From positions 1,240,001 through 1,304,000 of the forward strand of contig NZ_CP017702.1 of assembly GCF_002706745.1 (NCBI RefSeq): 64,000 nt of DNA, given 5' to 3'. The notes under the pieces are model-generated. The model was not told the DNA's origin, made no database searches, and was given only the letters and a program-made list of their open reading frames with translations. Of this stretch, positions 8,862 to 20,326 are shown piece after piece. Every line of letters begins with the position of its first letter. Within the stretch, counting starts at the first letter, position 1. The position numbers and the translations under genes are program-made. The DNA comes from Companilactobacillus farciminis KCTC 3681 = DSM 20184 (GTDB lineage Bacteria > Bacillota > Bacilli > Lactobacillales > Lactobacillaceae).

Positions 8862-9638
8862 ATGCAGACCTTTCTAATATTTTTAGTTGCCATCTTTGGT
8901 TATGCCGAATACTTTTTATTTGGTAGAGGCCAAACCTATCGCCCAATTGTCATGTGTGCGGTAACTGGATTAGCGCTAGGAGATCTTAAAGCTGGTGTTA
9001 TCATTGGTGCTCAAATGGAACTAGCATTTATTGGTGTTCAAGAAATTGGACTTTCAACACCACAAGATATGGTTTCAGCAAGTATTATTGGTACAGCAAT
9101 TGCAATTAGAACTAATGGTAGTTTTTCTACTGCTATCGCATTTGGTCTACCGGTTTCGATGTTGGTATTATTCGTTCAAAATCTTGTTTATATTCTTATA
9201 TCTCCATTATTTGTAAATAAATGTGAAGATATAGCGGGAACAGGTGAAACCAAGAAATTTAGTAGATGGGCTTTCTGGGGCGGAACTCTACTTCATTTTG
9301 GACCATCTATTATTTTAGTAACAGTAACATTTGTATTAGGTAATTATTTTGCAAAAACAATCATGAGCTTTATTCCAAAATTTGTTCAAGACGGACTAGT
9401 AATTGCCAGTGGTATATTACCTGCCTTTGGTTTCGCAATGTTGCTAGAAATGATTATGAAGAAAGATGTTTTCCCATTCTTCTTTGTTGGTTTTCTAATG
9501 GCAGCATACTTAAAAATTCCAATTATTGGTATTGCATTCTTTGGTGTAGTAATTGTTGCAATCATGTACTTCCGTGACGAACAAAATAAAAATAATCAAA
9601 AAGAAGAGGTGTCAACTGATGAAGATGATGACTTCTAG
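8862..9638 (+). CDS. PTS mannose/fructose/sorbose-family EIIC
   Basis: A 258-residue membrane protein with about seven to eight hydrophobic segments and the EIIC-Man signature region GAQMELAFIGVQEIGLSTPQ near residues 49-68. With EIID it forms the sugar channel. AAGGAGG is 8 bases upstream. The acidic C-terminal tail (EEVSTDEDDDF) overlaps the start of EIID by 20 bases, so the two are probably translationally coupled. Confidence 0.92.
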   Translation: MQTFLIFLVAIFGYAEYFLFGRGQTYRPIVMCAVTGLALGDLKAGVIIGAQMELAFIGVQEIGLSTPQDMVSASIIGTAIAIRTNGSFSTAIAFGLPVSMLVLFVQNLVYILISPLFVNKCEDIAGTGETKKFSRWAFWGGTLLHFGPSIILVTVTFVLGNYFAKTIMSFIPKFVQDGLVIASGILPAFGFAMLLEMIMKKDVFPFFFVGFLMAAYLKIPIIGIAFFGVVIVAIMYFRDEQNKNNQKEEVSTDEDDDF

Positions 9639-10371
9639 CAATTTGAAGAAAAAAGATTTTGTTAAAGCATTCTGGAGAACATTTTCGATGGGAGCATCTT
9701 GGGAATTTAGTAAGCAGTTGGGAGTTGGATATGCGTATGCTATGACTCCTTTACTGGAAAAGATTTTTAAAGATAAACCTGAAAAGCTTAAGGAATCACT
9801 CAAAAGAAATACTGAATTCTTCAATGTTTCTAATTTCTGTTCCTCGTCCATTATGGGAATTACAGCTTCTATGGAAGAAAAATATGCTACAGACGACGAT
9901 TTTGATCCAACGACCATTAGTAGTATAAAGGCCAGTCTGATGGGGCCTTTATCAGCGATTGGCGATTCGCTGATGATGTCTACTTGGAGAATCATTTGTA
10001 CAAGTATTGCCGCAGCGTTTGCTTTAAAAGGTAATATATTAGGCCCCATATTATTTATCTTAGCTTACAACATCCCCACTACTTTAATTAGATGGTACGG
10101 GTTGAAATACGGTTATACGATGGGGGTCAGCTTCTTCGATAAATTGAGTTCTAGCGATATTATCGGCAAGCTATCACATTACTCGTCAATACTAGGGATG
10201 ATTGTTATTGGTGCAATGACATCTAGTTATGTCGTAATGAAAACGCCTATTTCTTTTGGTAAAGGTGGAGCAAAATTATCATTACAAACTGATGTCTTTA
10301 ATCAAATCGTACCTGGCTTGTTACCACTTTTGGCAACATATATTATGTACAAACTACTTAAAAAGGTGTAA
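9619..10371 (+). CDS. PTS mannose-family EIID, truncated by a -1 frame break near the 3' end
   Basis: EIID-Man starting M-K-M-M-T-S-S-N at 9619, chosen because AAGAGGTG lies just upstream and the frame before it only overlaps EIIC. The family segments KAFWRTFSMGASWEF, MEEKYA and the small-residue-rich ASLMGPLSAIGDSL region are intact. The zero frame stops at 10369-10371 after MYKLLKKV. In the -1 frame the sequence continues without a stop as GVSVGWIILGTFVVGV and on to 10445, which is the expected C-terminal membrane helix of EIID. The break coincides with an A5 run (10360-10364). It is a sequencing error, a real indel, or slippage; as read, the protein lacks about 25 residues. Confidence 0.85.
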   Translation: MKMMTSSNLKKKDFVKAFWRTFSMGASWEFSKQLGVGYAYAMTPLLEKIFKDKPEKLKESLKRNTEFFNVSNFCSSSIMGITASMEEKYATDDDFDPTTISSIKASLMGPLSAIGDSLMMSTWRIICTSIAAAFALKGNILGPILFILAYNIPTTLIRWYGLKYGYTMGVSFFDKLSSSDIIGKLSHYSSILGMIVIGAMTSSYVVMKTPISFGKGGAKLSLQTDVFNQIVPGLLPLLATYIMYKLLKKV

Positions 10372-10445
10372 GTGTCGGTTGGATTATTTTAGGTACATTT
10401 GTCGTAGGTGTGATTTGTTCATATTTCCATTTGTTAAGTGCATAA
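10360..10445 (+). other. -1 frame continuation of EIID C-terminus
   Basis: After the codons CTT AAA AAG a -1 shift reads GGT GTA AGT GTC GGT TGG and continues for 24 codons to TAA at 10443-10445, giving a hydrophobic helix ending HLLSA. The result restores a normal EIID length of about 275 residues. The stop of this extended frame lies 22 bases before the next gene, a normal operon spacing, whereas the truncated frame leaves 96 bases. Confidence 0.75.
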
Positions 10446-10467
10446 AAAATACTAAGGAGAGTTTACA

Positions 10468-11466
10468 ATGTTTGATGAAAAAAAATTAGTTTCAGAAATT
10501 TTAGGTAGAAATAAGAATATTACAGATGTCTTTTTTGCAGCATGTGGCGGATCACTAAATGATTTATTCCCAGTACATTACTTTATTGAAAGCGAAAGTA
10601 AAAAGTTACATTCAATGTGTAAACCTGCAAGAGAATTAGTACTAATCGATTCACCAAGATGGAATGAAAATAGTATTACCTTCGTTCTAAGTCATAGTGG
10701 AAACACTCCTGAAGCGATTGAGGCAGCCAAAGTTGCAAAAAAGAATGGTTCATTCGTAATTGCAATCACTAATGACAAGAATTCAAAGATTGATGACTCA
10801 TCACTATACGATGATTTGATTGTTTATGATTGGGGAACGTCAGTAAGTCATAAAGATGTTCCAATGGGAATTGAATTCAGAATTGTTAACGAATTCCTAC
10901 ACCAAACTGAAGAAGATTATGCTAAATATGATGATATGTTAGATGGCTTCGACCAAATTGATTCAATTATTGAAAATGCTAAGAATATCCAAAAAGATAG
11001 TGCAGCTAAATTTGCTCAAAAATATAGAAAGCAACCATTCCTATACATTTTAGGATCAGGTGCTTCGACTTCTCAAGCCTATGGATTTGCAATCTGTTCA
11101 TTAATGGAAATGCAGTGGATGGATTGTGCATACATTAATTCAGCAGAATTTTTCCATGGTCCATTCGAAGTTCTACAAGATGACAAAGTGTTTATTCAAT
11201 GTATTAATGCCGGAAAGACAAGAGTACTGGATGAAAGATCTAGAGATTTCATTGAAAAGTATCATGGGCAACTTGAAGTTATTGATGCAAATAAATTTGG
11301 AATGGATAAAATCAAAGACACCGTAGTTGATTACTTCAATCCATTTGTATTCTATGAAATGGGTGTATTGTATCGTGATGAATTGAGCGAAAAACGTGGA
11401 CATCAAACAGATTTCCGTCAATACATGGGTAAAGTCGACTATTCATACAAATCAGATGTTGAATAA
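10468..11466 (+). CDS. SIS-domain deglycase, FrlB/GfrF-like
   Basis: A 332-residue double-SIS protein without a glutaminase domain. It shows the SIS1 segment VFFAACGGSLND (about 21-32), the phosphosugar-binding SHSGNTPEAI near 75 and, in the second half, AEFFHGPFE with the putative catalytic Glu. It is a clear paralogue of the FrlB-like protein at 60089 (shared MQW, FHGPFE, GKTR, VIDA blocks). FrlB and GfrE/GfrF cleave 6-phosphorylated fructosamines or glucosamines to glucose-6-phosphate and an amine. As last gene of a LevR/mannose-PTS operon it mirrors Salmonella gfr, so uptake and cleavage of a glycated amino acid is likely, although other SIS aldose-ketose enzymes are possible. Confidence 0.82.
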   Translation: MFDEKKLVSEILGRNKNITDVFFAACGGSLNDLFPVHYFIESESKKLHSMCKPARELVLIDSPRWNENSITFVLSHSGNTPEAIEAAKVAKKNGSFVIAITNDKNSKIDDSSLYDDLIVYDWGTSVSHKDVPMGIEFRIVNEFLHQTEEDYAKYDDMLDGFDQIDSIIENAKNIQKDSAAKFAQKYRKQPFLYILGSGASTSQAYGFAICSLMEMQWMDCAYINSAEFFHGPFEVLQDDKVFIQCINAGKTRVLDERSRDFIEKYHGQLEVIDANKFGMDKIKDTVVDYFNPFVFYEMGVLYRDELSEKRGHQTDFRQYMGKVDYSYKSDVE

Positions 11467-11487
11467 CTTTAAAATCGAAAAAATTAA

Positions 11488-11533
11488 GGGCACTAAGCTA
11501 AGTATTAAAATACTTAACTAGTGTTCTTTTTAT
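11488..11533 (+). terminator. intrinsic terminator of the mannose-PTS operon
   Basis: A long hairpin: GGGCACTA pairs with TAGTGTTC (outer, with wobbles) and TAAGTATT with AATACTTA (inner), separated by a small internal loop and followed by TTTTT. Confidence 0.8.
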
Positions 11534-11626
11534 ATGGTTAAAGGCAATTGATTGAGAACACAAAATACTATGTATAATGGGCTATATAGTAGTCACAGAT
11601 GGTAGCCACTATCTTTTTGAGGAAAA

Positions 11627-12022
11627 ATGGATAAGAAAATTAGATTACTCAATAGTTTTGGTATTACAAATAATGAGGCAAAAGTTTATATCACACTTCT
11701 GCAGATGGACGCATCTACTGGATATAAAATAAGTAAATCCTCCGGAATACCACGATAAAAGATGTACAATTTATTGTCTCCACTAGAGGAAAAGGGATTA
11801 ATCTTATAATCAGCGGATGAGACACCTTTATACAAATCTCTTCCAGTTAGTGAATTGATTAATAAATTAAAGAACGACAGTAAAGAAAATATTGATACCC
11901 AAGATAATTTACTGAAAAGTCTCGAATCTATTTCCAAACCCGAATCTATTTGGTTAATGGATTCTTATGATCAAGTATTTGATACGGTACTATATCAAAT
12001 AGAAAATGCAAAAAATGTTTAG
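11627..12022 (+). pseudogene. TrmB-like transcriptional regulator, broken
   Basis: From the ATG at 11627 (GAGGAAAA upstream) the frame reads a TrmB-type winged helix-turn-helix: LNSFGITNNEAKVY, GYKISKSSGIPR and, after a TAA at 11756-11758, KMYNLLSPLEEKGLIL. A second TAA is at 11807-11809. The frame then stays open to 12020-12022 with coiled-coil-like and effector-domain sequence (LINKLKNDSKENI, SIWLMDSYDQVFDT), but the C-terminal effector domain is also cut short compared with full TrmB proteins. Two nonsense mutations in an otherwise well preserved frame indicate recent decay. It may once have regulated one of the flanking sugar loci. Confidence 0.75.
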
Positions 12023-12032
12023 ACTTATAATT

Positions 12033-12107
12033 AAAAAACAACTACCTATAAATTAATTTCTTAGGAATGCCAACGTCCTGAATTATAAATTATAAGTAGT
12101 TGTCTTT
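12033..12107. terminator. bidirectional terminator
   Basis: ACAACTAC (12038-12045) pairs with GTAGTTGT (12096-12103), with further AT pairing and a TAGGA/TCCT top. An A run on the left and T run on the right give T tails on both strands, matching the convergent pseudogene and the minus-strand gene. Confidence 0.7.
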
Positions 12108-12569
12108 TTATTTTATAACCATTCTTAATAGTAAGATAAAGCATATTAAATACAATAAAGTAGATAAGAAAAGTGTTGTTAAATTCTTTTTAATTATTTT
12201 CCCCTCACTATTCTTTAAGACAAAGAACGTTGATATAAAGGTAATGAAAGAAAAAATATTTCCAATCAGTAATTGACATATTCCTAACAAAAGAAAGACT
12301 TTATTATCATAGTGTTGTTTATTGATATTACTATTCATCCAAAGTATATAACCTACCAAAAGGTTTAATAAAATAACAACAAACATGATAGAAGTGTATG
12401 GATTGGATTTAAGGAGACTTTCAAAATTAATATTCTTGGAAAGCTTGAGAACGAGTATATAAATTCCATATACAAATGATGAGAACAATAAAACTAAATA
12501 ATTTATTGTATATATTTTACTTGAATTCCAAACTAGTGTTTTTTTTACATTACTTACTAATTTATTCAT
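12108..12569 (-). CDS. small integral membrane protein, unknown function
   Basis: A 153-residue protein with four strong hydrophobic segments (about 23-43, 58-77, 90-112, 130-151) separated by short basic or asparagine-rich loops, with the N-terminus basic. GGAG lies upstream of the ATG on the minus strand. I do not recognise a family. It sits alone between a broken regulator and an RpiR gene, with a terminator after it, so context gives no function. Confidence 0.75.
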   Translation of the reverse strand: MNKLVSNVKKTLVWNSSKIYTINYLVLLFSSFVYGIYILVLKLSKNINFESLLKSNPYTSIMFVVILLNLLVGYILWMNSNINKQHYDNKVFLLLGICQLLIGNIFSFITFISTFFVLKNSEGKIIKKNLTTLFLSTLLYLICFILLLRMVIK

Positions 12570-12666
12570 TCTTATACATCTCCTTCGAAGAATTCTATAT
12601 AAATATTGTAAGTGATAGTGTGGTTATATCAATATTAAAACTCTAATTTGAAACATCTTTCATAAT

Positions 12667-13422
12667 TTATTTGGAATACGTATCCATATAATATCTAAAA
12701 AGTGCATCTGCAACTAATTCTAATGGAGAAAAATAGTTATATTCTGTTCCAGGTACATCAGAAATATTTAGATTTGTATTGCTGTAATACAGATTATACG
12801 TAGCACTCGATGATAGAGTATTATTCGAAAGAGGTGTTATAGAAATGTAGGGTACATTCTTAAGCCTTATTTTTTTTAAACTTTTTACAAGGTTCTTATT
12901 TTCTCCACTGAAGGAAATAATAAATAAAAGATCGTTTTCCGTTATATCGTTTAATACCCATAACAGTTCTGTATAAGATGGAATTAGAAATAGTGGTTTA
13001 TCATACGCTAAAAAATTTCTTGCTAATAATTCCGCTGCTCTTTTTTCTCCCCATCCAGTACCATACACATAAACTCTATTAGCATCATGTATCGCGGTAA
13101 CCAGAGGACGAAGGTTTGTTTGTTTCATTAATTTAAGAGTGTCGTTCATATCATTTACTAAGATTTCCATGTGATTAGGAGCGATATCTTTTGATTTTTC
13201 AACATCATTTTTTAAAAAATATTTAAATTCCGTAAATCCATTAAAATTTAATTTTTTCGCCAGTCTTGTTAACCCTGCAGGAGAAGTATAAACGAAATCG
13301 CTTATTTCTTTTGAATTTAAACTTCCAATTATATTTTTGTTTTTTAGAATGATGGAAAGCGCATCCATGTCATTCTCAGTCAATCGATCAGAATATTTAT
13401 TTATAAGTTCTTCAGTTCTCAT
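12667..13422 (-). CDS. RpiR/MurR-family regulator with SIS domain
   Basis: The N-terminal 75 residues form the RpiR helix-turn-helix (LTENDMDALSIIL, SPAGLTRLAKKLNFNGFTEFKYFL) and residues about 105-240 a SIS phosphosugar-binding domain (VYVYGTGWGEKRAAELL, DLLFIISFSGENKNL). The ATG at 13422 is preferred because AGGGGG stands 8 bases before it; an in-frame TTG/ATG further upstream would remove this site. The gene is divergent from the GH4/PTS operon and probably senses its phosphorylated sugar. Confidence 0.88.
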   Translation of the reverse strand: MRTEELINKYSDRLTENDMDALSIILKNKNIIGSLNSKEISDFVYTSPAGLTRLAKKLNFNGFTEFKYFLKNDVEKSKDIAPNHMEILVNDMNDTLKLMKQTNLRPLVTAIHDANRVYVYGTGWGEKRAAELLARNFLAYDKPLFLIPSYTELLWVLNDITENDLLFIISFSGENKNLVKSLKKIRLKNVPYISITPLSNNTLSSSATYNLYYSNTNLNISDVPGTEYNYFSPLELVADALFRYYMDTYSK

Positions 13423-13442
13423 AAACTGAACCCCCTTTAATA

Positions 13443-13466
13443 TGAAATATGTTTCAGAAATTGAAA
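13443..13466. promoter_or_regulatory. candidate RpiR operator
   Basis: TGAAATATGTTTCA (13443-13456) is an imperfect palindrome of the TGAAA-N-TTTCA type typical of RpiR regulators, followed by a second TTGAAA half. It lies just upstream of the RpiR gene in the gap shared with the GH4 operon. Confidence 0.5.
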
Positions 13467-13580
13467 GAAGAATCATTCGCTTGAAAAGAAACCGATTCCA
13501 TTAAAATATAATTAAATTCATCAAATACATTATATACTGGAGCCATCATAAAAATAAAACATATTTATGGGAGGTTCTTT

Positions 13581-14912
13581 ATGAAAAAAGAAAATTTACA
13601 CGTAACAATTGCAGGAGGAGGTAGTACATATACTCCTGGAATAACACAAGCTGTTTTAAATAACTTAGACCGATTCCCTATGACTAAACTAACTTTGTAT
13701 GATATTGATGAAGAAAGAAATGAAGACATGTTATTAATTATCGATTACATGTTAAAAACAACTGGACATGATGATATTGAACTAAACGCAACCCTGAATC
13801 CAAAGGAGGCATTTACAGGATGTGATTTTGTATTCTCTCAAATCCGTGTTGGTGGAATGGAAATGCGCGAAAAAGATGAAAAAATACCATTAAAATATGG
13901 ATTGGTTGGTCAAGAAACTTGTGGTGTTGGTGGATTCTCGTATGGATTAAGATCTATTAAAGGTTTATTAGGAGTGGTTGGGTTTGTACAAGAATATGCT
14001 CCCGATGCATGGATTTTAAATTATACAAATCCGGAGACCTTAATTGCCGAATCAATTAGAAGAGCATATCCAAAAGCAAAAATGATAAATGCATGTGATA
14101 TGACTATCTCTATTGAAGAAACTATGGCACGTAATTTTGGGTACGACCGAAAAAATTGGATCTGTCAATATTATGGACTAAACCATTTTGGATGGTATAC
14201 AGAAATTTATGATAAAGAATTAGAACGCGATGTTATGCCTGAGTTAATTGAAAAGTTGAAAAAAAAGCCGATGAAGATTGCATCCTTTAATAAAGGCGAT
14301 CAGTCATGGCAAGATGCATGGAATAAACTCTCAAAAATTTTGAACCTATTTCCAGATTATCTTCCTAACAATTACTTAGAATACTATTTCTTCCCAGATA
14401 TTGTAGTCGAAGAGACGGATCCTAATTATACAAGAGCAAACATGGTTATGGATGGAAGATTAAAGCATACAAAAGATATGGCAAACGAAATTAGAAATAA
14501 TGAGGATGGAAATATTTTAGATTTTGATTTTGGTGAGCATGGTCAATATATTGTTGACATGGCTACATCAATTTTGAATGACAGTCATGATAGATTCATG
14601 TTGATTTTGCCAAACCATGGAGCTATCCCTAATTTAAGGGATGATGCTGCTGTCGAAATTCCAGCTTATGTAGGTCGTAAGGGTGCAGAACCAATTTCAA
14701 TGCGTCATAATATTCCAGACTTCCATAAGGGATTAATGGAAGCACAAAATGCCGCAGAAAAGCTATTAGTTGATGGATATTTTGAAGGATCATACCAAAA
14801 GGTACTGCAAGCATTTACTTTGAATCAAACGGTTCCTTCTGCTGACAAAGCAAAACTAGCACTCGATGATTTGATAATCGCAAATAAAAATTATTGGCCA
14901 GAACTGCATTAA
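13581..14912 (+). CDS. GH4 6-phospho-alpha-glucosidase
   Basis: A 443-residue family-4 glycosidase. It needs NAD and a divalent metal and hydrolyses phosphorylated disaccharides delivered by the PTS. The N-terminus TIAGGGSTYTPG is the NAD-binding loop; NPKEAFTGCDFVFSQIRVGG and VGQETCGVGGFSYGLRS are signature blocks. The metal-ligand motif reads C-D-M near residue 172 (rather than the C-N-V/I-P of 6-phospho-beta-glucosidases), and YYGLNHFGW gives the second metal ligand near His202, which places it with GlvA/MalH-type alpha enzymes; the fourth residue is Thr instead of the usual Pro. It is followed after 20 bases by the PTS EIICBA gene. AGGTT/GGGAGG lies before the ATG. Confidence 0.9.
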   Translation: MKKENLHVTIAGGGSTYTPGITQAVLNNLDRFPMTKLTLYDIDEERNEDMLLIIDYMLKTTGHDDIELNATLNPKEAFTGCDFVFSQIRVGGMEMREKDEKIPLKYGLVGQETCGVGGFSYGLRSIKGLLGVVGFVQEYAPDAWILNYTNPETLIAESIRRAYPKAKMINACDMTISIEETMARNFGYDRKNWICQYYGLNHFGWYTEIYDKELERDVMPELIEKLKKKPMKIASFNKGDQSWQDAWNKLSKILNLFPDYLPNNYLEYYFFPDIVVEETDPNYTRANMVMDGRLKHTKDMANEIRNNEDGNILDFDFGEHGQYIVDMATSILNDSHDRFMLILPNHGAIPNLRDDAAVEIPAYVGRKGAEPISMRHNIPDFHKGLMEAQNAAEKLLVDGYFEGSYQKVLQAFTLNQTVPSADKAKLALDDLIIANKNYWPELH

Positions 14913-14932
14913 TTCAATGGAGGTATAGGAAT

Positions 14933-17047
14933 ATGATGGCTAAGTTTCAGCGCTTTGGTGGCGCAATGTTTACACCCGTTGTATTTTTTGTATTTTCTGG
15001 AATAATTGTAGGGCTGACGGCAGTTTTCACCAATCCAGCTATTATGGGAGATTTAGCTAAAGAAGGGACTGCCTGGTATACTATTTGGAAAATCATTGAT
15101 TCCGGTGGGTGGACTGTTTTTAACAATATGGAGGTGCTTTTTGTTATTGGTTTACCGTTAGGGTTAGCAAATAAGGCAAAAGAAAGAGCATCTTTAGAAG
15201 CATTTGTAGTATATATGACTTTTAATTATTTTGTAAATCAAATTTTACAGATGTTTGGAAAAAATGTTGGAGTTAATATTAACTCGGATTCAGCAACAAG
15301 TGGTTTGAAAATGATTGCTGGTGTTAAGACATTAGATACCGGTGTTATCGGAGCTATTCTAATTGCTGGAATTGTTGTATGGCTTCACAATAGATACTTT
15401 GACGTAAGACTTCCTGATTGGCTTGGTGTCTTTCAAGGATCTGCATTTGTTGCCATGATTGGATTTTTCCTGATGATTCCCGTTGCTGCGCTTTTTGTTT
15501 GGGTATGGCCCGTACTACAACATGGAATTCTACAAATGCAATATTTCATGGTTAAATCAGGTAATTTTGGTGTATTTACGTATATCTTCCTAGAGAAAGC
15601 TTTATTACCATTAGGTTTGCATCACTTTATTTATGCTCCATTCCAATATGGCCCCGCTGTAATTGAAGGTGGCACAACATTATATTGGGTAAAACATATC
15701 AGTCAATTTGCAGCATCAACAAAGCCTCTAATTCAATTATTCCCAGAAGGTGGCTTTGCTATGCAAGGTATGAGTAACATCTTTGGCATTCCGGGTATTG
15801 CGTTAGCATTTTACTCAACTGCAATACCAAAGAATAGAAAGAAATTACTTGCCCTAATCGTACCTGGTGTTCTTACCGCTGCGTTTGCTGGCATTACAGA
15901 ACCATTTGATTATACGTTCTTATTTATTGCTCCAGCATTATTCTTCGTGCATGCATTCTTGGCAGCATCATTAGCTACAACAATGTATGCCTTCGGTGTT
16001 ACTGGTGATATGTCCGCCGGACTAATAGATATCGCAGCAAAAAATTACATCCCTATGTGGGCAAACCACTGGCAAACATATGCAATACAGTGGGCGATTG
16101 GTATCATTTTTATTGGAATCTATTTTGTAGTCTTTAGATTTTTAATACTTAAATTTGATTTCAAAACACCTGGTAGATCAGATGATGAAATGGTTAACAT
16201 GTTTACAAAAGATGACTACAAAAAGAAAAAATCACATTCTCAGAATGATAATGAAAAGAGAAATCCATTTGAAGTTGCTGCAGGTGCATATATTAACCTG
16301 CTAGGTGGTGCTTCTAACATACAGTCAGTAAACAATTGTTTTACACGGCTCAGATTGACAATAAGTAATCCAGAATTGTTGGCAACCGATAATCAATTTA
16401 TTGCTGTCGGAGCTAAAGGCGTTGTAAGAAATAAAAATGCTGTACAAGTTATCATTGGACCAGACGTAACAAATGTTCGAGAAGAGGTTGATAATTTAAT
16501 TGAAAATGGAGGTTGGGAGGATTTCAATCCTTCTAAAATAGTATCCGACCAACAGGAAGAAAATTACTCCTCATACACAGCTACCGAAGCACAGCTTTTT
16601 GCGCCTGTTGACGGTCTGTTCATTGGATTAGATCAATTAAACGATGAAGTATTTTCAAAGAAAATGTTAGGTGATGGTTTTGCCATAAAACCAACAAATG
16701 GAAACATTTATTCCAGTGTTGAGGGTGTTGTTGAATCAATATTCCCTACAAAACATGCTATTGGCATAAAGAGTAATTGTGGAGCGGAAATACTACTTCA
16801 TCTTGGTCTTGATACAGTTGAGTTGGAAGGTAAACCATTTAATATTCTAATAAAAGAAGGTGACCATATTACTGAAAAGACTAAAGTTGCAGAAATGGAT
16901 ATTGATTCAATTAAGAAAGCTGGTAAAGAACCTGATGTTATCAATGTAATAACTAATATGGATCAATACAAAATGAGCGCTATAAAGAAAGAAAATAATA
17001 CGGAAATCAAACATGGAGATCCGTTAGTTGTTTTATACCAAAAATAA
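14933..17047 (+). CDS. PTS alpha-glucoside EIICBA
   Basis: A 704-residue fused transporter. Residues 1-430 are the glucose-superfamily EIIC with about ten membrane helices and the GITEPFDYTFLF signature near 325; 455-540 are EIIB with the phospho-Cys in NNCFTRLRL near residue 469; 560-700 are EIIA with the phospho-His in EILLHLGLDTVEL near 622. It imports and phosphorylates a glucoside for the GH4 enzyme encoded immediately upstream. The start at 14933 is chosen because TGGAGG lies upstream; an in-frame TTG at 14894 would overlap the GH4 end and the ribosome site. It is related to MalB/AglA/GlvC-type alpha-glucoside transporters. Confidence 0.9.
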   Translation: MMAKFQRFGGAMFTPVVFFVFSGIIVGLTAVFTNPAIMGDLAKEGTAWYTIWKIIDSGGWTVFNNMEVLFVIGLPLGLANKAKERASLEAFVVYMTFNYFVNQILQMFGKNVGVNINSDSATSGLKMIAGVKTLDTGVIGAILIAGIVVWLHNRYFDVRLPDWLGVFQGSAFVAMIGFFLMIPVAALFVWVWPVLQHGILQMQYFMVKSGNFGVFTYIFLEKALLPLGLHHFIYAPFQYGPAVIEGGTTLYWVKHISQFAASTKPLIQLFPEGGFAMQGMSNIFGIPGIALAFYSTAIPKNRKKLLALIVPGVLTAAFAGITEPFDYTFLFIAPALFFVHAFLAASLATTMYAFGVTGDMSAGLIDIAAKNYIPMWANHWQTYAIQWAIGIIFIGIYFVVFRFLILKFDFKTPGRSDDEMVNMFTKDDYKKKKSHSQNDNEKRNPFEVAAGAYINLLGGASNIQSVNNCFTRLRLTISNPELLATDNQFIAVGAKGVVRNKNAVQVIIGPDVTNVREEVDNLIENGGWEDFNPSKIVSDQQEENYSSYTATEAQLFAPVDGLFIGLDQLNDEVFSKKMLGDGFAIKPTNGNIYSSVEGVVESIFPTKHAIGIKSNCGAEILLHLGLDTVELEGKPFNILIKEGDHITEKTKVAEMDIDSIKKAGKEPDVINVITNMDQYKMSAIKKENNTEIKHGDPLVVLYQK

Positions 17048-17082
17048 ATAATAACAATATCAACCACAATTGATAAGATGCG

Positions 17083-17115
17083 ATAGTTTCCAAGATTGGA
17101 AACTATTGTTTTTTT
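17083..17115 (+). terminator. intrinsic terminator
   Basis: ATAGTTTCCAA and TTGGAAACTAT form a perfect 11-bp stem around GA, followed by a T run. It separates the first GH4/PTS operon from the second. Confidence 0.92.
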
Positions 17116-17122
17116 GTTTTGA

Positions 17123-17150
17123 AACACGTTTTAAGTGGGAGTAACACGTT
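17123..17150 (+). repeat. direct repeats AACACGTT, 20-bp period
   Basis: AACACGTT occurs at 17123-17130 and 17143-17150, two helical turns apart, just upstream of a cre site and the EIICB gene. A regulator-binding role is possible but unproven. Confidence 0.45.
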
Positions 17151-17160
17151 ATCAAATCGA

Positions 17161-17174
17161 TGAAAACGCTTTCT
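17161..17174 (+). promoter_or_regulatory. cre site, full consensus
   Basis: TGAAAACGCTTTCT matches all 14 positions of TGWAARCGYTWNCW. A TATAAT at 17199-17204 downstream is a plausible -10 box, so CcpA bound here would sit over the upstream promoter part and repress the EIICB-GH4 operon on preferred sugars. Confidence 0.85.
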
Positions 17175-17235
17175 AAAGGTGAAAACTACATTTATACTTA
17201 TAATTGTTAAATCAAACAAAGGAGATGTTTCGGAA

Positions 17236-20251
<3,016 letters not shown>

Positions 20252-20266
20252 AACATTCATTTTATT

Positions 20267-20299
20267 AGGTAGGATTTTGTTGAAAATCTTACCTTTTTA
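20267..20299 (+). terminator. intrinsic terminator
   Basis: AGGTAGGATTTT pairs with AAAATCTTACCT (one G-T) around a GTTG loop, followed by T-rich sequence. Only 28 bases remain before the next start, so the gnd-gntK genes are probably fed by read-through from the PTS-GH4 operon, which would make this a leaky terminator. Confidence 0.8.
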
Positions 20300-20326
20300 T
20301 TTTCAAAATTATTTGAGGAGAATATC

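Noticed and set aside
11756..11809. Readthrough or recoding of TAA as serine in the TrmB-like gene
   Set aside because: No known recoding of TAA in lactobacilli and the C-terminal domain is also truncated; ordinary pseudogene decay is the simpler reading.
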